Assembly (NCBI GenBank): GCA_030068145.1
Contig: JAPJBO010000109.1
Coordinates: 1-64,000, forward strand
Origin: Diplonema papillatum
Lineage: Eukaryota > Euglenozoa > Diplonemea > Diplonemida > Diplonemidae
DNA length: 64,000 bases
Reading direction: 5' to 3'
Shown piece by piece: positions 44,501-51,962 of this stretch. Under the pieces are notes generated by a model, which was not told where the DNA came from, searched no databases, and saw only the letters and a program-made list of their open reading frames with translations. Every line of letters begins with the position of its first letter. Positions within the stretch are counted from its first letter, which is position 1. A program made the position numbers and the translations under genes.

Positions 44501-45568
44501 TACCCAGTTCGGCAATTTTTTTCGGGGTTTGCGACTTTGGGTACTTTGCAGATTACCACGACCCTGGTGCTTACCCGCGCCTTCGGGTGCTCAATTCTCA
44601 GCTCGACCCCTAGATGCCGCTGTCGTAGGAGGCTGCAGGACCACCCGCGGTGCAGTCACGCATGGGACAGCCCCCGGGTGTCCCATGTTTTACCCGGGAT
44701 GTCATTTACCCGTTCCAGCAGGTTTTCCGAACTTTCCAAGAAGAAACTCACTTACTTTCACCAAGGATCATTAGTGCCAGGGTGCAAAAGTCTTCTGATA
44801 CCCTTGTGGGTGGGGCCCTTGGCTTCGACCCACACGACCCACACTCCGGCAGAATCAAGCGAAGAAAATTGAAGGAAGGCTAGTCGTCGGAGGTCGGTGG
44901 CAAATTCATACCTGAGGGTACTGCAGTCGGAGGCACGAAGGTTGCACATTGGCCACACGACGCTCTCAACTCGCAAAACATGGCGACACCGCTTGCGAAC
45001 ACAGCCTCATCGAATAGCCACTCCCCGCCACGGTGGTATTTAGTACCGCCACCATGAGATTCGCCGATGCTCATCTTGGCGTACAAGTCGCTGGCCACTA
45101 ATCTCAGCGCAACGTCCTCACGATGCACTTCAACTTCATCAACGTACACTATCAGAGTCTTGCCGTCGTATGTAGTGGCATAGTGATGCCAGTTGAAGTC
45201 AACCACTGCATTTGTGATCAGAGCCTCGTGACCATCAGATCTGTTGAAAAGGTCGACGAACAGGGTCAGGTCTGAATCATCAACATACTGAATGCCGATA
45301 CCAACTCCGGCCAAATGAGTCTCTCCGCCGACATGAATCAACATTCGCTTCCCCGCTGCCTGCTTGCATTTGGCATAGATGGACATCGTCCAAGGATCCG
45401 ACCCGAGCGGAACGTCATTCGTCCCGAAGCTGTGAAAAATCGTTTCCTTGACCAGTAAGCTTCCTCCGCAGATGGCATCAGAGTTGGGAGTGAACACGTG
45501 AGGGTTGTTGTTGCCAGCACTTCCTTCGTCATTCAGATTCCCGTCGTTGAACGAGTACCGCGAAAACA
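19386..45568 (-). CDS. Multi-LamG-exon gene, likely secreted or surface lectin-like protein (gene span)
   Basis: Six homologous exons (44912-45568, 30116-30772, 29297-29953, 25916-26572, 24566-25222, 21243-21947) and a candidate terminal exon (19386-20506) lie in order on the minus strand. Each LamG exon starts after ...CAG with TG TTT TCG and ends ...TCA G before GTAT, so all are phase 1-1 and any number can be joined in frame; the terminal exon's acceptor is also phase 1. Each exon encodes one ~219-residue LamG/jelly-roll domain (Laminin_G_3 type): 'FSRYSFNDGN', 'DPWTMSIYAKCK', 'DWHHYATTYDGKTLIVYVDE', 'GEWLFDEAVFAS'. Such domains bind carbohydrate or protein, usually outside the cell. Intron text also repeats between units, so exon and flank were duplicated together. 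The 14.1-kb first intron is packed with mobile elements. The 5' exon with start and signal peptide was not found between 45.57 and 46.37 kb. Confidence 0.7.
21243..21947 (-). CDS. LamG exon 6 (long form)
   Basis: 705 bp, i.e. the 657-bp unit plus 48 bp (16 codons) near the 3' end, where a 'VATFAPLTTAV'-like stretch is added next to 'SATFGPPTAV' and looks like a small internal duplication. Phase 1-1. Acceptor ...CAACCACCATCAG, donor TTCAG-GTATCAAT. Confidence 0.8.
22426..23760. other. Interior of the TIR element; no gene
   Basis: 1.3 kb with a (GT)n stretch near 23340 and short open frames only. Confidence 0.4.
23854..24400 (-). mobile_element. LINE-D 3' fragment with 13-bp target duplication
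   Basis: Flanked by 'gaacatgggcaca' at 23841-23853 and 24401-24413. On the minus strand it encodes the C-terminus of a LINE ORF: 'KRGRPPLSYLDVLQRDL' and 'ELMADRVAWDAKVQRVVE', the G-R-P-P ... W/D-R pattern found at the end of many LINE reverse transcriptase ORFs, then a basic region. A second frame continues with 'KCKYCRRVTAAVC ... CKDC', so one frameshift near 24050 is likely. The 3' tail is (ACT)n. Endonuclease and reverse transcriptase are absent: 5'-truncated. Confidence 0.75.
24566..25222 (-). CDS. LamG exon 5
   Basis: 657 bp, phase 1-1. Acceptor ...CACAACCATCAG, donor TTCAG-GTATCGAT. It is the most diverged at the 5' end ('SFDTICGG', 'KFCSFGTNDV'). Confidence 0.8.
25223..25915. other. 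LamG intron 4-5, no element recognised
   Basis: 693 bp of unique-looking intron with short frames only. Confidence 0.5.
25916..26572 (-). CDS. LamG exon 4
   Basis: 657 bp, phase 1-1. Acceptor ...CAACCACCTGCAG, donor CTCAG-GTATGAAT. The intron to exon 5 (25223-25915) holds no recognised element. Confidence 0.8.
26880..29290 (-). mobile_element. Tyrosine-recombinase retroelement (DIRS-like), fossil
   Basis: Parts read on the minus strand. First a tyrosine recombinase ('LSGHSLRRGALFHLL' with H-x-x-R, then 'SRHTTLSALMRYLP' with the late His and Tyr), ~28450-28800. Then a reverse transcriptase ('KKSGGLRFVCDGRKLN', 'DARSYFYQFRLDADIRPYFG', 'MGWSWAPAIAQ', 'WVDNFVVVGSS'), ~28050-27150. Then the start of an RNase H ('TLWTDASSKWWAAVLYRR'), ~26940. 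Here the recombinase precedes RT-RH, unlike the classical DIRS order. It looks broken, with several breaks. It sits in the intron between LamG exons 3 and 4; its ends were not fixed. Confidence 0.75.
29297..29953 (-). CDS. LamG exon 3
   Basis: 657 bp, phase 1-1. Acceptor ...AATCACCTTCAG, donor CTCAG-GTATGAAT. The intron separating it from exon 2 is only 162 bp; the one after it holds the tyrosine-recombinase retroelement. Confidence 0.8.
30116..30772 (-). CDS. LamG exon 2
   Basis: 657 bp, phase 1-1. Acceptor ...CAACCACCTTCAG, donor TTCAG-GTATCAAT. The intron text just upstream (about 30797-30960) resembles the text at 21970-22050, 26590-26700 and 29955-30010, showing duplication of exon plus flank. 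Confidence 0.8.
30985..31596. mobile_element. Small TIR element (MITE-like), ~0.6 kb
   Basis: Left end 'ttcactg', a 5-bp insertion, then 'aatagaggaaaaaggcactc' at ~30989-31020 is mirrored by 'gagtgcctttttcctctatt' then 'cagtgaa' at ~31568-31596. The interior carries a 139-codon minus-strand open frame (31135-31554) with a Cys-rich stretch ('CAVVGCDERGTSKH') that I cannot assign. No transposase is recognised. It lies in LamG intron 1. Confidence 0.6.
31594..32965 (-). mobile_element. LINE-B 3' fragment with (ACT)n tail
   Basis: Flanked by 'ctattcagtg' at 31584-31593 and 32966-32975, a 10-bp target duplication. The 3' end on the minus strand is an (ACT)4 tail. It encodes, in two frames, a Cys/His-rich module ('VCPLHGKPKCGDW', 'GCCSNHHEDGDGLAVKMC', 'CCKNSHHKCLTHELPTCDTC') like the one in LINE-C at 34.7-35.0 kb, then a basic Pro/Lys-rich tail. 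At least one frameshift. No endonuclease or reverse transcriptase. Confidence 0.65.
33120..33187 (+). tRNA. tRNA-like relic in left arm (degenerate)
   Basis: Carries an A-box-like 'tggcagagtgaccgg' and a B box 'ggttcgaaccc' about 45 bp apart, followed by a T run (33189-33193). The T arm pairs 4 of 5, the anticodon arm does not give a standard 7-nt loop, and the acceptor arm is poor, so it is a relic or SINE head rather than a working tRNA. Its counterpart sits inverted in the right arm. Confidence 0.35.
33345..33910. repeat. 16-bp minisatellite, left arm
   Basis: Head-to-tail units of exactly 16 bp (consensus gaacttagcttcgccc) at ~33350-33612 and, more loosely, ~33730-33905, split by a very G-rich block (33615-33720). 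Confidence 0.9.
33958..34151. other. Spacer before LINE-C
   Basis: Ends in 'cagggccgcccacgtgat', the left half of a palindromic element that is whole at 62.86 kb. Confidence 0.5.
34163..36469 (-). mobile_element. LINE-C insertion, 5'-truncated, in a palindromic element
   Basis: 'gccgttaagca' at 34152-34162 and 36470-36480 flanks the insert, and the uninterrupted site is at 62.89 kb, so this is an insertion with an 11-bp target duplication. A third copy of the 11-mer plus ~45 bp (36410-36466, 'ttgagttcttttaagtacat') repeats the left inner edge, so two insertions or a terminal direct repeat are involved. On the minus strand 36459-35635 encodes a LINE C-terminal region with the finger 'CKHCGSGDTEDEKHVFWDC'. 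35690-35250 continues with 'ELAIDFELFSG', and 35005-34238 encodes a Cys/His-rich module and a basic tail. Frames shift at least twice. No reverse transcriptase core. Confidence 0.7.
34238..35005 (-). pseudogene. LINE-C C-terminal Cys/His-rich zinc-binding module
   Basis: Successive metal-ligand blocks: 'MCCRHHHHANDGQPIAVC', 'CTEHSTSKCGECK', 'CCRSGHHACRTHGRGTCQEC', 'CCSRGHHQ'. The pattern CC-x2-HH ... C-x2-H-x4-C-x2-C repeats about 2.5 times. A Lys/Arg/Pro-rich, probably disordered, tail follows. The same module occurs in LINE-B at ~32.1-32.4 kb. It probably binds zinc and nucleic acid during retrotransposition (inferred); I do not recognise it as a named family. Confidence 0.5.
36606..37244 (-). 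CDS. Ser/Thr-rich ORF with C-terminal C2HC zinc finger (LINE ORF1-like)
   Basis: About 210 residues. The end reads 'HRCIHCGTAVTKAG' and then 'GLRIHMRQCSQNPNLKR', a C-x2-C ... H-x3-C finger with the G-L-x-x-H signature seen in LINE N-terminal fingers. The middle is a direct duplication of ~150 bp (36783-36932 and 36948-37096, differing by a few bases), which repeats a Thr/Ser- and Pro/Gln-rich stretch. It may be the ORF1 remnant of LINE-C, lying just 5' of it on the same strand, or an independent element. The start is uncertain. Confidence 0.4.
   Translation of the reverse strand: MRIGSDQQDESAIMLAHYGETHYDYVPGVFRASYAEQWCQGLGNPADSPARDEGDHLEVRASPEPQRQRSDLTDSSPTASATTTTSSHTTSTAERRASSSTLSARETKVTTWRYEPHRNLSASAATSPTRLQPHPQPQPRPVIPPQPNEELLHLNQTTRRLSAPLQMTEHDPLGHRCIHCGTAVTKAGSPFVGEIGLRIHMRQCSQNPNLKR
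37245..38060. other. Unassigned interior of the inverted-arm structure
   Basis: Open frames of 70-130 codons on both strands overlap and share no recognised domain. Confidence 0.4.
38147..39734 (-). CDS. LINE-A C-terminal domain with CCHC-type finger
   Basis: The region beyond the RT thumb has 'AGAVYSREWCNRKWG' and then the finger 'CEFCDGGTPGTLLHYFWEC' (C-x2-C-x9-H-x4-C). A long conserved region ('IGTISIEMAQAQRNIATTRP', 'ELALDFEAYTRSKLPGETFA') and a basic end (AVARKKRARS) follow. The stop follows 'RSDLRPP'. It is about 65-70% like the 59.6-kb copy by eye. It probably binds the element RNA or target during integration (known for the finger class, inferred here). Confidence 0.8.
39735..40635 (+). 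pseudogene. LINE-A reverse-transcriptase core (inverted segment)
   Basis: RT motifs on the plus strand: 'LIPKGEGDDPLKLRPITV', 'QHGFRKGHSCDD', 'GIALDFAKCFDRVP' (catalytic Asp), 'GILQGCPISVVLINAL', 'SFADDLYLLSR' (catalytic FADD), 'LNEGKCASFS' and 'VKVLGVPLG'. A frameshift near 40110 separates the part up to the first catalytic Asp from the rest. Both ends read into antisense LINE-A text, which defines the inversion. Confidence 0.85.
40636..42395 (-). CDS. LINE-A endonuclease and N-terminal RT region
   Basis: Apurinic-type endonuclease (EEP fold) residues are in order: Asn in 'VVTINVTSL', Glu in 'ICLQETKL', 'GGSAGVAILVRKG', 'VSLYGHCG', 'GDLNTDPLNS', 'PSRIDLVLTN', and His in 'FPTHKAI'. It nicks the target DNA to prime reverse transcription. 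After ~300 residues of linker comes the RT opening 'GVDGWRMREVAALP'. The frame ends at the inversion point near 40636. The first codon is not fixed; the frame is open upstream. Confidence 0.85.
42396..43047. other. Spacer between LINE-A and right arm
   Basis: No recognised gene; short frames on both strands. Confidence 0.4.
43103..43425. repeat. 16-bp minisatellite, right arm
   Basis: The same 16-bp unit in reverse complement (aagttcgggcgaagct), about 19 copies with single-base variants. Confidence 0.9.
43426..43990. repeat. Extreme-GC block with internal duplication
   Basis: Nearly all G/C with long C and G runs. 'gatcccaggagggggcccgc' and 'catctatcgaccca' occur at ~43470-43530 and again ~250 bp later, and a shorter variant follows. 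Open frames here (Pro/Gly/Arg-rich) are products of composition and are not called. Confidence 0.8.
44034..44102 (-). tRNA. tRNA-like relic in right arm (degenerate)
   Basis: On the minus strand, 'cacttc ... gaagtg' pairs as an acceptor stem, and 'cgcggttcgatccccgcg' gives a T arm with an 8-nt loop and B box. A T run follows. The anticodon arm is unclear. It is homologous to the left-arm relic at 33120-33187. Confidence 0.4.
44241..44911. other. LamG intron 1, 3'-flank of the inverted structure
   Basis: Ordinary intron text with an oligo-A near 44406. The donor of LamG exon 1 is at 44911-44910. Confidence 0.4.
44912..45568 (-). CDS. LamG exon 1 (of those visible)
   Basis: 657 bp, 219 codons, phase 1-1. 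Acceptor ...CACACCTTTCAG, donor CTCAG-GTATGAAT. It has small differences from the other copies (for example 'YAKMSIGE' for 'YGKMSIGE'). Confidence 0.8.
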
Positions 45569-46369
45569 CTGAAAGGTGTGCATGCCGTGTTCAAGTTCTC
45601 GTTCGCTAGGCACGCAGCTCCAAGCATTGTCACCAGCAACCCACGGGGGGTCAACATTGCTTTCTCTTTGTTTTAACCTGGCGTGTTTGGAATGAGAAGC
45701 TGCAATCATGATGTCCTCAGTTGGGTCGATGCCCAACCACCTCCTGCGCCCTACATACATACAAGACCCAATAGTTCGACTCATCTTGGAGTTGCTGTGG
45801 ACCCGTGGTGCGTCAATACCGCGAGCTCTGCCGCGTGGGGAATATTCTTAGGAGGTGGAGATGTGTACCAGCACCCGGAGGATGGGAAATATTTTGAACT
45901 TGTGTGGTGATGAAGATTGATGATTGCAAAGTACTCTCCAGGAAGGGTCCATTTTTGGGTCCATGTTTGGGTCCATGTTTGGGAATGTCATTAAACCCCT
46001 TCGCTGGTCATGGTGGTTGACGAAGGTACTGACAGAGAGTAAGGGTGAAGAAACGGCAGGTAACTTAAACACTTTGGCTCTAAGAGTGCAGTACAACAGG
46101 TTTGTGAAAACGCAAAAATGCACGTGTCTTTTAATGTACCGTTTCCTTTACTTTCCTCGGTTTAACTCGGTGTTCTTTGCCTGTCACGTTGTTTCGCAAG
46201 ATCTGAAGTGTGAAGAAGAAAACGGGTAACACGTGTTGCTACCCGTTGTCACGGTGATCTTTTGAAGGTGTTGAGCACCCAGCTCGGGGGATTAGATGAG
46301 ATAGGTGGCAGGTCTCGCAGGTCTCATCTTTAACCCAGGGTAGAATCTTGAGCTGGAAGGTGAGTCGAA
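45569..46369. other. Region 5' of visible LamG exons; missing first exon expected here
   Basis: The acceptor of LamG exon 1 is at 45569-45570. A minus-strand frame starting ATG at 45784 and another at 46123 (begins 'MHFCVFTNLLYCTLRAKVF') were considered as first exons, but no donor with phase-1 agreement is convincing. A 12-bp repeat (gggtccatgttt) occurs near 45955-45980. Confidence 0.4.
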
Positions 46370-47836
46370 CTATTGTCTCCTGCACTCTGCCAGGATCGTT
46401 GATTGTACACAGATTCCTGATGACGACCAACCACGGTTGTCGTCTGACACGGAAAAGTTTTTTTCTTGTGTCACGCGAAACTTCTTCATCACAGAGAGCT
46501 CGGCCTTCAGGGAGGATATGGCCGCGTTTGCATCATCCAGCTCTGCAGTGGAACGGCGCTTGAGCTGGTAGAGGAGGCACTCAGCTTCACTGAGCCTTTG
46601 CTGGGTCGCGCATTTTGCGGAAAGGGCACTTTGGATGGTGGACATGAGCCTCGAGCGCAGAGCGCTTTCCTTGGTGTCAGGGTCCGTGGCAGAGCATGGG
46701 GAAAGGACTTCACTGCGCAGCAAGCGCACTTCTTCCTGCAGCATGAGGCATCTTGAACAGGCTTTGTCGCTGTTGTTCTTCACAGTTTCATCGCGTTCTC
46801 TTTCTGCTGCTGGTTCGTTCAAGATTTTCGCAGGTGCTGGAACCGGTATTTCCAAGGCATTAACAGCCTGCTCGGTGCTACCGCTACCACCTGATGCAGT
46901 GCAGCCACCACAGGGGCGTTGTTGTGCAGCCTGCAAAGCTGCCTGCAAGGCAGCTTCTTTGGCAGCAATCAACTTTTGAAGGGATGCTATCTCTTTGTCT
47001 TTGTCCTGCAAGCCCGAATTCTGTGAACGATTGTCGCAGCCAGTGCTGGAGAAGAGCTGGCTCATGCGAGTTAGGTGCTTGTGAAGGCACTGGATGACAG
47101 GCGAAATCGAGCAAGACACCGTGATGGCCCGAGCCGACGACAGTATTTGGCGCAGCTCGGCCAGGCAAGTCAATGCATGCTGGCTCGTGACTTGACCCTC
47201 CTGTTGGGGCTGCTCAGCATCTGGCCCCTGGTGGACTGCAATTTTCATACACGGTTCTCTCTCTGCAGCAACACCTGTATCCTTGCCGTTTGGCAAGCAA
47301 CCTTCAACTTCGGATGTATCTTTTGGAGATACCGGATCTGACATGCCACGTTGGGCAGCCAAATCTTGCACGGAGCTTGGTTGTATTGCCTGGCACTGTG
47401 CATCAAGCTGACCTTCCAGTGAGGAGGTGTGACTTTGTAGGCTGGAGAGCTCTTGTTCCAATTGAGTAATGCGCTCGGTCTGTGCCTGTGCCAACCGTTC
47501 CAGCCGGTTGTCGTTCGTGCCAGCAGCACACTGGCTGAGGTGTTCACACTTTGACTCCAGGTCCGCTGACAAGCTGAGGAGCCTGTCGTTTTCTGCAGAC
47601 AACTGTGAAACTTTGTGCAGGGCTGCCCGGGTATCCTCCAGAGAGGGTCGTTGGTCAAGCTCGCACTTTAGAGTTTCGACTTCTTCCACAATGAGATCAA
47701 ATGCAGCAAGCTTCTGACTGAGCTCCGCTAGCTCTGTATCTTTGCTTCTTGACTCTTCTTCGATTTGCCGGATCTTGTCGTGTGCTTCGTGTAGCAGAAC
47801 CTCGACGCGATCACGGCTCATCAGGGCAATCTCCAC
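46370..47836 (-). CDS. Coiled-coil gene exon 2
   Basis: 489 codons to a stop at 46370. Heptad-rich throughout, broken by a Gln/Asn-rich stretch and by 'QAALQAAQQRPCGGCTASGG' near 46910. The last ~30 residues (after 'AELSVMKKFR') look less conserved; a further downstream exon cannot be excluded. Confidence 0.7.
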   Translation of the reverse strand: MEIALMSRDRVEVLLHEAHDKIRQIEEESRSKDTELAELSQKLAAFDLIVEEVETLKCELDQRPSLEDTRAALHKVSQLSAENDRLLSLSADLESKCEHLSQCAAGTNDNRLERLAQAQTERITQLEQELSSLQSHTSSLEGQLDAQCQAIQPSSVQDLAAQRGMSDPVSPKDTSEVEGCLPNGKDTGVAAEREPCMKIAVHQGPDAEQPQQEGQVTSQHALTCLAELRQILSSARAITVSCSISPVIQCLHKHLTRMSQLFSSTGCDNRSQNSGLQDKDKEIASLQKLIAAKEAALQAALQAAQQRPCGGCTASGGSGSTEQAVNALEIPVPAPAKILNEPAAERERDETVKNNSDKACSRCLMLQEEVRLLRSEVLSPCSATDPDTKESALRSRLMSTIQSALSAKCATQQRLSEAECLLYQLKRRSTAELDDANAAISSLKAELSVMKKFRVTQEKNFSVSDDNRGWSSSGICVQSTILAECRRQ

Positions 47837-50252
47837 CTGTAAGGTTGGAGATTGTAGGCCGACACACGGCACGAGTGTAGCACAGTGTATGTCGGCAGTG
47901 GAAGTTATGGATGGGAGGGAGCTGGTGCTCGGTTGGTTCTCAGGCGAGATGAGACAAAAAACGGCGGTCGGAACACCACTGCTTTGTTCGTAGACAACTC
48001 ATGAAAACTTCTTCAGTTTTCGGAATTCAGAAACTAGTTTGGGTGCAAACCTGACATGCCCTCGATCCACTAAGATCGACTGTGGAATCAAGGCTGCTGT
48101 TCACTTCCGAAGAAGCAAGCTTTGTTCTCAACAACACGCATTCCTGTCGTGGGGTGGTGGGCATCAAAAGCAGTTCATTCTGAAGCTCCTGTGCAAGGGG
48201 GGGATGCGAGAATGTACTCGGAATGGTATGTGCTCATCATTGCACTGTGTCGGTCCTTTCAGCCACGGACAGTAGGGGGACCAGTAGGCGGCCGTTCGTC
48301 ACAGCCCGGACTACCCATGCTACGAGAGCACAGAAAGTCCGTCTCATACAATCACTTAAAACTCAGAGAGGGGGTGTGGAAAGTTCCGCTTCGGAATCGA
48401 TCGGGTGCATCGTTTCGGATAAACACCTGCATGTCAGAAATACTACACAATTCGTCTTCTCCGCTTCTTCTTCTGGTCAGGAACTCAAAAAACACACGGA
48501 AAAGGATACACACACAAAGGTCTCCAGGGAAACGCTTGGCGTTTAAGCTCGTCCACTTGAGGAAAGGACACGGCAGCACACCTCTTCCACGCTGCTCAGC
48601 TGTGACGCGAGCAGGTTCTTCTGATCTTGCAGCAGGGCTGCTCTAACCTCGGCCTTTTGAACACGGGATTGCGCCTGCTTCAATGCAGCAGTCGCCGATT
48701 GCTTCTCGTTGCGTGCGTGGACATCCGACTTCGGGTGTGTTGATGTCCTGTGGCACATTTCTTCCATGCGCCGAGTAAAAGAAACGTCTGCAGTGCTTGA
48801 CTGCCCTGCAACAACGAGCCCGAGGCCCGAAGCAGTCGCCTCTGTCGCCTTCGACGGTGTGGCAAGGGACTGCACCCTGTGCCACCTGCGGCTGTGAGCA
48901 CCCAAGGATGCACCTTCTCCAGAAGGAGTCTCCCCAGTCTCTTTCTGGCTGAAAACGCGCCCTCGTTCTTCGTCGGTAGCTGGGCGCTCCATCTGGTCAC
49001 TCGGACTCACATCATCCGAATGTTGTTGTCCACGGGCTCCTGGTGCTGTCAGGAAACCTGGTGTCGCTTTGGGTGCTGCATCTGTAGCCGATGCTGGGGC
49101 CGTGAAATTTGCGGGTGATGGGATGCATGATGGAATTGCGGATGCTGGCGATGTGAGACTCGCCAGATCGGATGTTGTACTTGTACAGTGTCCTGATGAT
49201 GTAAGGCGAAGGAAGGTCAGCTCTGCAGACGCTGGGGCTGTACTGTCTGCTGAAATGCACGCCGGCTCCGTGGATGCTGGGGCTGTACAAGGTTCCGCTG
49301 AGGTATGGCATGCCGGATGTGGTGCTGAGACGGATCCTGCTGGAACGGACGGTATGAAGACTGTGCAGGGTGCGGTGTTCGGAGGGTGGGGGGGTGGCAA
49401 GTACCGGCCGCTGGCTGCTTCCCGGTTTCGCTTGCTGTAGAAGTCGTCGTTGAGGGCGTCGAGCGGGTACACCTCACTGCTGACTGCATGGTTTGGTGCC
49501 TGACTGTCTGCTTCCACAGGGGGCACTTTACTTGGACCAGCCAATCGGTCAGGGCAGGAATTGAGAAATGAGCCGCCAGCAGCTCCTGTCAACACGCGTT
49601 GTTTTCCAGCACTCTTCTTGATGCAAACTAAACCGTGCGGAGAGAGAAGCACGGATTGGGGGTTTCTCACGGTGCGCAGAGCATCCGCCTCATTGGATGC
49701 TGTGTCGTCCTTCGGTAAACGTGGTTGACTCGTTGTTTGCGCATCGGTCGCCCATTGGGTGCGGTGTGAAGTTGCCTTCGCGCAGTCCCGCGCCACGACC
49801 AACAGGTGCCGATTTTCCGTTTCGTCTGAGGGTAGGACAGGACGATACGTCGACCAGTCCCGCAACCGATTGTGATGCGGGTGCGCGAGAGTCTTGTGCT
49901 CTTCGATCCTCGATATCTGCCCTTCTCGCGCCGGCAACGCCTTTTTGTTGTTGTGCAAGCGTCCTGACCCCGGCACAGCGGGACTCTGCAATGCGGACTG
50001 TCTCCGCACGTTTCCCGGTTCTTGAGTCAGCGTCTTCCTTGCCTCTTGCGCGTCTCCCGCTGCCTCCACATCGGCGCTTACCTCGGCAAGTGTGCTGAGA
50101 CCAGCAGTTGTCATGGTTAGAGTCAGCATTCGTTTTCGCCGTTCGGCTCGTGCCTCCGAACCACATGTTGAAGTCGGCGCAACAGACGCTGCTTTGAACG
50201 CCAAGTCCGGATCATCAGGAGTGCAAGCTGCACTCGAGCTTCGGCATGTCAT
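46370..50252 (-). CDS. Large coiled-coil protein (two exons, gene span)
   Basis: Exon 1 (48582-50252) ends '...GTGGAAGAG' before GTGTGC, and exon 2 (46370-47836) starts after '...CAACCTTACAG' with GTGGAGATT. Both are phase 0, and the junction continues the same heptad pattern ('LLASQLSSVEE' then 'VEIALMSRDRVEVLLHEA'). The ~1,045-residue product has a disordered Ser/Thr/Ala/Pro-rich N-terminal half and then several hundred residues of coiled coil ('IRQIEEESRSKDTELAELSQ', 'LAQAQTERITQLEQELSSLQ'). Likely a cytoskeletal, centrosomal or tethering scaffold, but no family is recognised. The start ATG at 50252 is chosen as the first good ATG after a possible acceptor near 50277; a longer N-terminus is possible. 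Confidence 0.7.
47837..48581. other. Intron of the coiled-coil gene
   Basis: 745 bp, GT-AG, with no element recognised. Confidence 0.65.
48582..50252 (-). CDS. Coiled-coil gene exon 1
   Basis: 557 codons. The middle (~49020-49340) is an imperfect 10-12-residue repeat rich in 'TAPAS' and 'SADST', typical of disordered linkers. The coiled coil begins at 'RNEKQSATAALKQAQSRVQK' near the end. The donor is a weak GAG-GTGTGC. Confidence 0.7.
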
Positions 50253-51245
50253 CAGCCGGCCGTGTCGGGGTCCTGCAAACCACCACCACACTACCCCGCT
50301 CCCCAAACCTTTGTTTGCTTTCTTCAGTGCAACATCGCAAAGAATATGCCGGCGCGGGTGCAACAAACCAGTTGCAGCTACCAATGCACCGCAACAGGCT
50401 CTGAGAGAGCCTCAGTGCACGCTGAGAGTGTGCACCGCATCTCAATGTGTGCGTGTGCAGTGCATTGTTCTGTGGGCTGTGACAATTATGGGCTCCTAGG
50501 GGATCAGGGGTTCATGCCGCACACCCGATACCCACGAGGTGCTGTGGATGCCACCAGCATACACGATACCACGATAGGTGAGATTCAGATGCTGACGGAG
50601 AAAGATGAAGCCAAACAAGGGACTCCTCCTTGTCCACTGAGTCAGAATGTGTGCTCCAGCCAAATTGCAGGCCGACAAAAAGTTGACACCGTGCAAGCAT
50701 GGCCAGCGAACGGTAGAAGAAAATGTGGGTCTGATGATAGCGCCGACGAGGCAGCAGAGGCCTCGTCGGAAGGTGGGAGCCACGCAAAGCGTCGGTGCAC
50801 CTCAAGCCACTCTGCAGACGGCCTAAGCCCGGGTATCCAATGGATCAGTGTGTGGCTAGGTGAGGGACCCGTGTCACTATCTTCGGCATGGTAGTTGTTA
50901 GCTAGAGCGCGATAAAACAAGCCTAATGGGGCCGGCAGGTAGATATGCAGCAGCTGCAACCGGCTACGGCAACTTCACGCATGCTGTCTTGACCCGCAGG
51001 CCACCTGTTGGACCATTTGACCTCAGAAACCTCTGTGATGCATGATCGCCTGCGGGAGCTTCACGTGCAATCATGATGCGAATCAGAGTCATCGTCGCTT
51101 GCGCGTTTCCGAGAACCGAGAGGCCACACGTTGCTTGTTTCGGAGGAAAGTAACACAAAAATGCTGCTTCAGGAACCTCTGCTTTTGCTTCCATAGGAAG
51201 AGGCGGTTGCTAAGACCAGTAATTTCTGGACCTTCAGATCATCAT
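50253..51245. other. Intergenic region between coiled-coil and rhomboid genes
   Basis: Minus-strand genes on both sides, so this should hold the rhomboid 3' UTR and the coiled-coil promoter or 5' UTR. No TATA-like box or other element stands out. Confidence 0.4.
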
Positions 51246-51962
51246 CTAGGGAGTCCTCGTTTGGCTCATTCGCATGTTCCGTTCGAATACACTTTTCATG
51301 TGCACGCCTGATCTCCGTCGCAGAGCAGTGTAGCCCGTGATGGCACCGAAGATGGCTCCTCCCAAGCATCCCCACTGGTGGATAAGTGGGTGGCTTTTGT
51401 CCAGTGGCTCAAGCTTCGGCATGACGTACTCGTTCACCACCCGCTCGGCCACGATCAACGAGGCCACAGGCCACGCTGGGATGAAGCTCCTCTTCGAAAG
51501 GGAGAACGTGGACGGCCCCGCTAGCAGGCAGCCACTGAGGCCGCAGATCGCGCCAGAGGAACCAGCGTTTCGGTCGTACTTCGTGGCCAGTCTGTCCGGG
51601 TTCAGGTGGCACTGCAGCTTCCAGGTAATAGTGCTGGCGGCACCCCCGGCGAGGTACACCAACACCGCAAATGTAGTGCCAAACTCTCTTGCTACTGGGA
51701 ACAGCACCACCCCGAGCTCAGCCGAGTTGCGCAAGTAGTCAACCCAGTTGCTCGTAACGAAGCACCCGGAGAGCAGGACGGGCAGGTACAAGTCGTTCCA
51801 CCGCGCGAACGCATTGTCGCCGAAAAAGACGGGCTTGTTGTACCTCAGGTAGTCAGGGCTGCGCTCGTAGCCGACACCCAGGGCGAACGATGTCCCGATG
51901 GCCGCGATGGATATTGCGTAGAAACTGACGCAGTGAGAGGCCGCATTGGCGTGTGGACTCAT
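51246..51962 (-). CDS. Rhomboid-family intramembrane serine protease
   Basis: A single-exon frame of 238 residues from ATG at 51962. Hydrophobic segments at about 10-32, 58-78, 84-114, 132-152, 160-180 and 196-214 give six membrane helices. The catalytic Ser lies in 'NAGSSGAICGLSG' (GxSG, Ser136) and the catalytic His in 'HQWGCLGGAIFG' (His195, H-x2-G-x3-G), the order and spacing of the rhomboid dyad. Rhomboids cut single-pass membrane proteins within the bilayer, in the secretory pathway or mitochondria. The short N-terminus without an obvious transit peptide leaves location open. The length is that of a minimal rhomboid. Confidence 0.85.
   Translation of the reverse strand: MSPHANAASHCVSFYAISIAAIGTSFALGVGYERSPDYLRYNKPVFFGDNAFARWNDLYLPVLLSGCFVTSNWVDYLRNSAELGVVLFPVAREFGTTFAVLVYLAGGAASTITWKLQCHLNPDRLATKYDRNAGSSGAICGLSGCLLAGPSTFSLSKRSFIPAWPVASLIVAERVVNEYVMPKLEPLDKSHPLIHQWGCLGGAIFGAITGYTALRRRSGVHMKSVFERNMRMSQTRTP

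Noticed and set aside
45569-45784. First exon of the LamG gene starting at 45784
   Set aside because: The open frame runs straight into the acceptor, but no donor with phase-1 agreement and no signal peptide is seen.
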